From the NCBI GenBank assembly GCA_947626705.1, contig CANQTJ010000055.1, forward strand, positions 1 through 10,312: a stretch of 10,312 bases of DNA, given 5' to 3'. Shown in pieces: positions 5,204-10,312 of the stretch (its first letter is position 1; each line of letters starts with the position of its first letter). The DNA comes from an uncultured Clostridia bacterium. GTDB lineage: Bacteria > Bacillota > Clostridia > TANB77 > CAG-508. A program made the position numbers and the translations under genes. The notes beneath the pieces were generated by a model. The model had not been told where the DNA came from. It made no database searches and saw only the letters and a list, made by a program, of their open reading frames with translations.

Positions 5204-7756
5204 ATGAAAGTTTTATTTGCTGTAAGTAATGAAGAAATATCAGAATCAATTGTGAAAAGATATCAAAAAGAATATAAAGAAATAATATCATATAAAAATG
5301 TTTATTACTTTAATGCAATATTAAAAGAATTACAAAAAGATAAAAATTACGATAGAATAGTAATAAGTGAGGAGTTAGAAGCATTTACTAATGCACAATA
5401 TACTCAAATAGATAAATTTATATTTGATAAGTTAGATAGTATTAGTGATGAAGCTTCAAATTCAAAAGGAGATAATATACCAATAATATTAATATGTTCT
5501 GATAGAAGAGAAAAAGCAGAAGAAATGTTAGTAAAAATTTTTGGTATAGGCATTTATGATGCTTTATTAGGAAATGACAGAAGTGTTGATAATGTTTGTA
5601 GATTATTAAATAAACCAAGAACTAAAAAAGAAGCAAAAATATATTATAAAATTGATTCAGAAGATGTTTCTTATCAAGCAGAAAGTGAAAATGATGTTAG
5701 TGAAGTAGAAATACAAAATATTTTAGCTCATTATAAAAGATTAGGAAAAGATGAAAAAAGATATGTAGATAGTTTTGATAATATTGCATCACAATATAAT
5801 GATGTACAACTAAGAATAATTAGTAAATTTTTGCCTTTAAATGTAAGAGCTGTTCTTGAAGAAAAATCTACTAAATATCAACAATTAATATCATATAATA
5901 GTAAAGTTTCAGATGATTTAAGAGCAAAAAATGTAAAAAAAGAAAAACAAGAAGGTACAAGTGGAAAACTATTGAATACAAAAAATAATGAAATGCCTTT
6001 ATCAAAGCCAGTAGTTATACCTTCATCAGTTAATGTAAATAGTACTACCAAGTTAGCAAAGAATAAAAATGTACCTAAAGCGGTAGAACCAGTTATGCAA
6101 GAAAAAGTTAGAACAGATGTAAGGAAAATAGGACCAATGTTTGAAGAAACCAAAATGAAAAAAGTGCAAGAAGATACAGAATATCTGGGACAATCATTAA
6201 AACAACCAATGACAAGAGGGGAAGAACAAATAAATGAACAACCAGAAATACAACAAATGCAAGATATTTTAGAAGGATTAGCAGAAGAACCAAAAAGAAA
6301 AAGAGGAAGACCAAGAAAAAATCCTTTACCTGAAGAAAACAATGTAGAACTTCCAAAAAGAAAAAAAGGAAGACCAAGGAAAAATCCTTTACCTGAAGAA
6401 CAAACATCATTAGAGCTTGAAAATGTTGAAGAAAATAGTATTTCAAAAAATGGAGATATAGATACTGATGACGTTTTATTACCAGGATTTGAAAATATAG
6501 ATAATACAGAAAATATATTACCTGGTGTTGAAGATAAAGAAGATATGTTATCAAGGGTTGAAGAAGATGATAGTGATAGCATTTTACCGGGATTACAAGA
6601 TGATGATATGACTGAAGATGATGATGAAGATGATGCAAATAATGTATTACCAGGTCTAGATGATGAAGAAGATATCTTACCAGGATTACAAAAAAATTAT
6701 GAAGGAAATAATAGTTTTTCTCAGCCAAGCTCTCAAATGCCACGACAAACATCATACATGAATAATTTTAAAGCTCAAATAGAGCAACCTGTATCAAATA
6801 TGGCAGATACAAGCTATAATAATTGGGGATATCAACAACAAACAAATACATTACAGGAAACGAGCAATAAATATGAAGATGTTGATATATCTAATTTATT
6901 AACATCTGATAAAAAAGTAGCATGTTTTATCGGAACAAGTAAAAATGGTACATCTTTTATTGTTAATAATATGGCAGAGATTTTATCTGGAATGGGTATA
7001 AATACAGCAATATTAGATACTACGAAAAATAGAAATTCATATTATATATATACAAAAAATGAAGAAGAACTAAGAAAAACAGCAATGGAAAGTATAAATT
7101 GTTTATTACAAGGTGAAGCAAGAGGTATACAAGTAAATAAAAATCTTAGTGTATATACATCATTGCCAGACGAAACAGAAGGAATAGAAAATGCAGGAAA
7201 AATTTTGCAAACATTATTACAAAGACATTCTTTAGTATTAATAGATTGCGATTTTGAAACACCAATAGAATATTTTGAAAAAGTGCAAGAAATATATTTA
7301 GTACAGTCTTTTGATATATTAACAATACAACCTTTAACAGCATTTTTAAGAGAGTTAAAATCAAAAGATATAATAAAGCAAAATAAATTAAAAATAGTAT
7401 TAAATAAGGCTGTAAAAGTTAGAGGAATTGATAATAAAACAATAATAGGAGGAATGGCATATTATAATGACCCTGCAATGTCTTTTATGACAGAGTTATT
7501 TGATAAAAATACAATAAGATATATAACAATTCCATTTAATGAAGATGTTTATACAAGATATTTAGAGAATATAATAAATTGTGAAGTATCAATAAAAGGA
7601 TATCCAAAAAATATGATACAGATATTTAATGAATTGGCAAATATGATATATCCATTAATTTCAGGAAAATCAACATATATGCCACCTAAAGTAGAAAGAA
7701 ATACATTTACTCCAAGTATGAATTCAACACTTGATCAAATGAAAAGAAGATATTAA
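5204..7756 (+). CDS. CpaE/TadZ-like MinD-type ATPase with AT-hooks and acidic LPG repeats
   Basis: This 850-residue cytoplasmic protein begins with a receiver-like domain (about 1-137) lacking clear phospho-acceptor chemistry, as in CpaE/TadZ. A helical region follows (165-240), then a long disordered linker. The linker carries two AT-hooks (KRKRGRPRKNP at 364-374 and KRKKGRPRKNP at 385-395), then five [LIV]LPG[FLV] motifs at 425, 438, 460, 481 and 491, with a decayed sixth at 448, in a very acidic setting. The C-terminal domain (about 565-820) is MinD/ParA-like with a deviant P-loop GTSKNGTSF (577-585) and Walker B SLVLIDCD (676-683). CpaE/TadZ proteins place secretion or pilus machinery at a pole, and by analogy this one may position its membrane neighbours. 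AT-hooks suggest DNA contact. The exact role is unknown. Confidence 0.7.
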   Translation: MKVLFAVSNEEISESIVKRYQKEYKEIISYKNVYYFNAILKELQKDKNYDRIVISEELEAFTNAQYTQIDKFIFDKLDSISDEASNSKGDNIPIILICSDRREKAEEMLVKIFGIGIYDALLGNDRSVDNVCRLLNKPRTKKEAKIYYKIDSEDVSYQAESENDVSEVEIQNILAHYKRLGKDEKRYVDSFDNIASQYNDVQLRIISKFLPLNVRAVLEEKSTKYQQLISYNSKVSDDLRAKNVKKEKQEGTSGKLLNTKNNEMPLSKPVVIPSSVNVNSTTKLAKNKNVPKAVEPVMQEKVRTDVRKIGPMFEETKMKKVQEDTEYLGQSLKQPMTRGEEQINEQPEIQQMQDILEGLAEEPKRKRGRPRKNPLPEENNVELPKRKKGRPRKNPLPEEQTSLELENVEENSISKNGDIDTDDVLLPGFENIDNTENILPGVEDKEDMLSRVEEDDSDSILPGLQDDDMTEDDDEDDANNVLPGLDDEEDILPGLQKNYEGNNSFSQPSSQMPRQTSYMNNFKAQIEQPVSNMADTSYNNWGYQQQTNTLQETSNKYEDVDISNLLTSDKKVACFIGTSKNGTSFIVNNMAEILSGMGINTAILDTTKNRNSYYIYTKNEEELRKTAMESINCLLQGEARGIQVNKNLSVYTSLPDETEGIENAGKILQTLLQRHSLVLIDCDFETPIEYFEKVQEIYLVQSFDILTIQPLTAFLRELKSKDIIKQNKLKIVLNKAVKVRGIDNKTIIGGMAYYNDPAMSFMTELFDKNTIRYITIPFNEDVYTRYLENIINCEVSIKGYPKNMIQIFNELANMIYPLISGKSTYMPPKVERNTFTPSMNSTLDQMKRRY
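6290..6400 (+). repeat. tandem duplication encoding two AT-hook modules
   Basis: Bases 6290-6337 and 6353-6400 are near-identical 48-bp direct repeats, 63 bases apart, each encoding a PKRK-GRPRKNPLPEE module. High identity at the base level suggests recent duplication or strong constraint. Confidence 0.75.
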
Positions 7757-7782
7757 ATTGCATAGAATAGGGGGGAAAAAAA

Positions 7783-8862
7783 GTGTTAATAGCAATAGTA
7801 ATAGTATTAATATTGGCAGTGATGATATTAATAATATATAATCTTAGTATTCATAAAAAAATACAAACATATAAAAATATTAATCAAAAAATAAATAATT
7901 TATCAGTAGTTCAAGATTTTATGAGTACAATTGGAGAAACATCAACTGTAGATGAAAAAATAAAAAAAATAAACAATATTTTAATAGAAAAGTATGAAAT
8001 AAAGTACTCTACTATAGTTGTTTTCAATGGAGCTGAATATGAAATTAAAGCATCAAATGTAGACGAAAGACATTGGGAAGCACTAAAATCTTTACAAGAT
8101 GTAGATATGTTTAAAGATAGTATATCACAAGCAACCCCTAAATATGTTACTGTAAATAATAATCAAGAAAGATTACCATATCAACAAATGGAATTTGGAA
8201 GAGCAAAATCAGCAATATTTTTTCCATTATATATAGATAATGTTTATATAGGATATTGGATAATAGAAAGTGGTACACCACATGATTTTGATAACGTTGA
8301 TACTACTGTTTTAGAAGTAATAAAAGATAATATAGTATCAGTTTTAAAAACAGTAGTACATCAAAAAACACTTGAAACAATAGTTAGAAAAGACTTATTC
8401 TCAGGATTATATTCAGAGGAGTATTTATATGGAGAAGGAAGAAAAATTATAGATCAATATACAACATCTACAATATGTATGTTTAAAATAACAAATTTAG
8501 AGGAAATAAATCATAAATGTTCAAGAGAATTAGGAAATGAAGTAATAGAAAATATAAGTGAACATATAAAAGAAAATATATCTGACCAATATGTATTTGT
8601 AAGATATATGGGACCAAAATTTGTTATTGTATTTTCAGGAGTAGAAATAAATGGTGTTGCAGATTATATAAATGATTTGAAAGAAAATATTGAACAAACA
8701 AAAATAATATCTAATGAAGATGAAAGAATAGGAGCTTTTCCAAGATTAAACTTTACAATATCAACTTATTATAAAGGAACAGGATTAGAAGAAATATTAA
8801 AAAAATTAGAAGAATATCTAGATAATTGTGATGTAAATGAAAGTGATATTACGCATATATAG
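7783..8862 (+). CDS. membrane-anchored GAF and degenerate GGDEF protein
   Basis: Translation of this 359-residue protein starts at GTG after a striking run of six G (7770-7775). Residues 2-20 form one membrane helix, followed by a short coiled stretch. A GAF-like sensor domain spans about 40-190 (AIFFPLYIDNVYIGYWIIES is its typical core). Residues 200-350 have the fold pattern of a diguanylate cyclase: KITNLEEINHKCSRELGNEVI corresponds to the FKxINDxxGHxxGDxxL segment. The signature, however, is RYMGPKF (274-280) in place of RYGGDEF, so catalysis is unlikely. It may bind a nucleotide or act as a structural or signalling partner. The gene follows the CpaE-like gene by 26 bases in the same operon, and could convey a signal to that ATPase. 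Confidence 0.72.
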   Translation: MLIAIVIVLILAVMILIIYNLSIHKKIQTYKNINQKINNLSVVQDFMSTIGETSTVDEKIKKINNILIEKYEIKYSTIVVFNGAEYEIKASNVDERHWEALKSLQDVDMFKDSISQATPKYVTVNNNQERLPYQQMEFGRAKSAIFFPLYIDNVYIGYWIIESGTPHDFDNVDTTVLEVIKDNIVSVLKTVVHQKTLETIVRKDLFSGLYSEEYLYGEGRKIIDQYTTSTICMFKITNLEEINHKCSRELGNEVIENISEHIKENISDQYVFVRYMGPKFVIVFSGVEINGVADYINDLKENIEQTKIISNEDERIGAFPRLNFTISTYYKGTGLEEILKKLEEYLDNCDVNESDITHI

Positions 8863-8878
8863 TAAAAAATATACAATG

Positions 8879-8922
8879 AGGCATAAAATTCTTTCATAAG
8901 CAGATTTGTGCCTAAGAAAGGA
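8879..8922 (+). promoter_or_regulatory. foldable leader before ireB, possible ribosome-binding-site sequestration
   Basis: AGGCATAAA (8879-8887) pairs with TTTGTGCCT (8905-8913) as a 9-bp stem with one G-U pair. The loop contains TTCTTTC (8889-8895), which can pair with GAAAGGA (8916-8922), part of the ireB ribosome binding site. The pairings together would be a pseudoknot; alternatively they compete. Confidence 0.4.
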
Positions 8923-8931
8923 AGGAAAAAA

Positions 8932-9192
8932 ATGGATTTTGATAAAACAATGAATTTTCAAGTTGAAAGAGAAGAAAATACAAAAGCAAGAGAAATCTTA
9001 AAAGAAGTATATGACTCATTAACAGAAAAAGGATATAATCCAATAAACCAAATAGTAGGATATATATTATCTGGAGATCCTACATATATAACAAGCTATA
9101 ATAATGCAAGAAATAAAATAAGAACAATTGAAAGAGATGAACTATTAGAAAAAATGGTTAAAAATTATATCGGACTAGAATTAGGAGAATAA
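8932..9192 (+). CDS. ireB: IreB family regulatory phosphoprotein (UPF0297)
   Basis: The 86-residue product matches the IreB/UPF0297 (YrzL) family over its full length. It has an N-terminal MDFDKTMNFQV, with the threonine region phosphorylated by the IreK Ser/Thr kinase in Enterococcus faecalis. Then come EKGYNPINQIVGYILSGDPTYI and the ARNKIRTIERDELLEKMVKNYI helix. In Enterococcus it is a negative regulator of cephalosporin resistance. I chose the ATG at 8932 rather than the in-frame GTG at 8908 because family members begin here, and a GAAAGGAAGG ribosome binding site (8916-8925) lies seven bases ahead, inside the longer version. It precedes ruvX, as in most Firmicutes. Confidence 0.93.
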   Translation: MDFDKTMNFQVEREENTKAREILKEVYDSLTEKGYNPINQIVGYILSGDPTYITSYNNARNKIRTIERDELLEKMVKNYIGLELGE

Positions 9193-9256
9193 GAAATAAT
9201 TTCTAAAAAATATAAAATACTTATTATAATGTAAATAATAAAGGAAAAAATAAATA

Positions 9257-9670
9257 ATGAGAAAATTAGGAATTGATTATGGTGATGCTCGTGTTGGAAT
9301 TGCAATTACAGATCCACTAAATATAACTGTACAAGGATTAGAAACTATAAAAACAAATGGATCAGACAAAACAATTTTAAAAAGGTTAGACGAAATTTTA
9401 GCAGAATATGAAATAGATACAATTGTTGTAGGAATGCCATTAAATTTAAAAGGAGAAAAAACAACTAGAGCAGAAATTACTGAACAATTTATTCATAAAC
9501 TAAAATGTAAATATAATAAATTAATAATCGAAACTATAGATGAAAGACTAACAACTGTTGCAGCACATAAAACAATGAATTTTTTAGATATAAATAAGAA
9601 TAAAAAGAAAAATATAGTAGATACTATATCTGCGGTATATATTTTAGAAATGTATATTAATAAAAATTAA
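9257..9670 (+). CDS. ruvX: Holliday junction resolvase-like RuvX (YqgF)
   Basis: The 137-residue RNase-H-fold nuclease is of normal family length. GIDYGDARVGIA (5-16) carries catalytic Asp7, IVVGMPLNLKG (56-66) is the second signature, IDERLTTVAA (94-103) gives acidic Glu96, and KKNIVDTISAVYIL gives Asp122. The active site therefore looks intact. The enzyme acts on DNA junctions or on pre-16S rRNA 5' processing, according to the organism studied. It follows ireB by 64 bases. A TATAAT at 9225-9230 could be a promoter box, but its -35 is poor. The ribosome binding site AAAGGA lies about 11 bases before the ATG. Confidence 0.94.
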   Translation: MRKLGIDYGDARVGIAITDPLNITVQGLETIKTNGSDKTILKRLDEILAEYEIDTIVVGMPLNLKGEKTTRAEITEQFIHKLKCKYNKLIIETIDERLTTVAAHKTMNFLDINKNKKKNIVDTISAVYILEMYINKN

Positions 9671-9706
9671 TATTATTATGCTTTAATTAGTTTTTAGATT
9701 GCCTCG

Positions 9707-9752
9707 TAACAATTTATAACAATTTATTAACAATATTTTTAGAAAAATATTG
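9707..9752. repeat. tandem decamer and AT palindrome after ruvX
   Basis: TAACAATTTA occurs twice head to tail (9707-9716, 9717-9726), followed by a degenerate third copy. A perfect palindrome CAATATTTTT-AG-AAAAATATTG (9731-9752) comes next. No T-run follows on the plus strand, so a terminator role for ruvX is uncertain. The rest of the 256-base gap before the next gene holds the promoter described separately and no convincing ORF. Confidence 0.5.
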
Positions 9753-9778
9753 CAAAAAAATAAAAAGTAGGTTATTAT
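9750..9778 (+). promoter_or_regulatory. possible promoter of the DUF1292 gene
   Basis: TTGCAA (9750-9755) and TATTAT (9773-9778) are 17 bases apart. A perfect TATAAT at 9776-9781 overlaps with a 20-base spacer. The -35 matches 4 of 6. This would give a long leader of about 140 bases. Confidence 0.35.
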
Positions 9779-9926
9779 AATATTGATATTTAATTAATTT
9801 AAATATATAAATTTATTGTAAAGTTAAAAAAATTTTAATTTTATGATGAACGAAGTTATTTGTAAATCAATAAATAAAAAAGATTTTGATTTATGATGAC
9901 TGAAATGAAAGGAGAAAAATAAAATT

Positions 9927-10235
9927 ATGGATGAAAATTATGAAGGAGAAGATTTAGATAACATAGTAATATTAAATGATGAAGATGGAAATGAAGTAAA
10001 ATTTGAATTTTTAGATTTAGTAGAACTAGATGATGAAGAATATGTTGTATTACTACCAGTAACAGATGAAGGAGAAGAAGATGATGGAGAAGTAGTAATA
10101 TTAAAAATAGAAGATAATGATGATGAAGAATCTGATGAAGAATCATACGTAAGTGTAGATGATGAAGATACATTAAACAAAGTATTCGAAATATTTAAAG
10201 AAAAATTTAAAGATGACTTTGATTTTGTAGATTAA
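9927..10235 (+). CDS. DUF1292 family acidic protein (YrzB/UPF0473)
   Basis: This 102-residue, highly acidic protein has the DUF1292 pattern: ENYEGEDLDNIVILNDEDGNEVKFEFLDLVELDDEEYVVLLP, then an acidic linker, then GEVVILKIEDN and a C-terminal VFEIFKEKFKDDFDF. The function is unknown, but family members regularly sit beside ruvX and ireB, as here. It contains an unusually long Asp/Glu tract (about 69-90). The ribosome binding site AAAGGAG lies about 13 bases before the ATG, a little far. The 256-base gap from ruvX and the promoter-like boxes in it suggest separate transcription. Confidence 0.9.
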   Translation: MDENYEGEDLDNIVILNDEDGNEVKFEFLDLVELDDEEYVVLLPVTDEGEEDDGEVVILKIEDNDDEESDEESYVSVDDEDTLNKVFEIFKEKFKDDFDFVD

Positions 10236-10236
10236 T

Positions 10237-10264
10237 AAAGAGCGGATACAAATCGCTCTTTTTT
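10237..10264 (+). terminator. rho-independent terminator of the DUF1292 gene
   Basis: AAAGAGCG (10237-10244) and CGCTCTTT (10254-10261) form an 8-bp stem with a 9-base loop, followed directly by Ts. It begins one base after the stop codon. Confidence 0.9.
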
Positions 10265-10304
10265 ATATTATAGGAAAGTTTTATGAATTTCCTATAATAT
10301 AAAA
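10261..10304. repeat. perfect 17-bp inverted repeat
   Basis: TTTTATATTATAGGAAA (10261-10277) and TTTCCTATAATATAAAA (10288-10304) are exact complements around a 10-base loop. It overlaps the end of the DUF1292 terminator. A degenerate relative lies at 3334-3354. It could be a second bidirectional terminator or a dispersed palindromic element of this genome. Confidence 0.7.
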
Positions 10305-10312
10305 AATTGGAT

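Noticed and set aside
5029..5229. Plus-strand 66-codon frame across the end of the small membrane gene
   Set aside because: It overlaps two better-supported genes in another frame, lacks a ribosome binding site and has no recognisable domain.
5878..6755. Long minus-strand open frames opposite the ATPase gene
   Set aside because: They mirror the acidic, Lys-rich linker of the plus-strand gene and give low-complexity Ser/Phe or Leu/His-rich products with no family match and no ribosome binding site.
9843..9896. 17-residue frame upstream of the DUF1292 gene
   Set aside because: No ribosome binding site and no family match; chance is enough in AT-rich DNA.
9925..10180. Two minus-strand open frames opposite the DUF1292 gene
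   Set aside because: They are Ser-rich or His/Leu-rich reflections of the Asp/Glu codons in the real gene.

Overview
The window is strongly AT-rich, and its codon use (AGA, ATA and TTA dominate) and G-rich ribosome binding sites point to a low-GC Firmicute. A remnant of the spore-coat manganese catalase CotJC, and the gene order ireB-ruvX-DUF1292, suggest a spore-forming Clostridia-like bacterium, perhaps an uncultured gut lineage. This placement is inferred from gene content only.

Bases 1-3330 form a disturbed accessory region. It begins with a consensus sigma-A promoter and a 57-codon orphan ORF, followed by about 300 bases holding a very short peptide ORF, a hairpin and several palindromic repeats. 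A minus-strand alpha/beta hydrolase and a plus-strand RhuM-family gene then lie divergently. The pair is bracketed by six copies of a 17-bp quasi-palindrome, four on the left and two on the right. Beyond the right copies is a foldable junction, and then the 3' two thirds of cotJC, which has lost its 5' end and carries a likely frameshift. The whole resembles a small insertion or rearrangement that replaced the front of a cotJ locus.

Bases 3400-4690 hold one secreted or membrane-anchored cell-wall hydrolase with G5, SH3 and glucosaminidase domains, under its own promoter.

Bases 4700-8862 hold the most interesting unit: a three-gene operon behind a good promoter. It encodes a small signal-peptide protein with VirB2-pilin-like topology, an 850-residue CpaE/TadZ-like protein (receiver-like N-terminus, duplicated AT-hooks, acidic LPG repeats, MinD/ParA-like domain with a deviant P-loop), and a membrane-anchored GAF plus degenerate GGDEF protein. 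No Tad, type IV pilus or type IV secretion motor genes lie beside it in this window. The combination may be a polar-localisation or surface system that has not been described.

Bases 8870-10312 are core chromosome: ireB, ruvX and a DUF1292 gene in their usual order, without alaS in front. The last gene ends in a clear terminator, which is followed by a perfect 17-bp inverted repeat.
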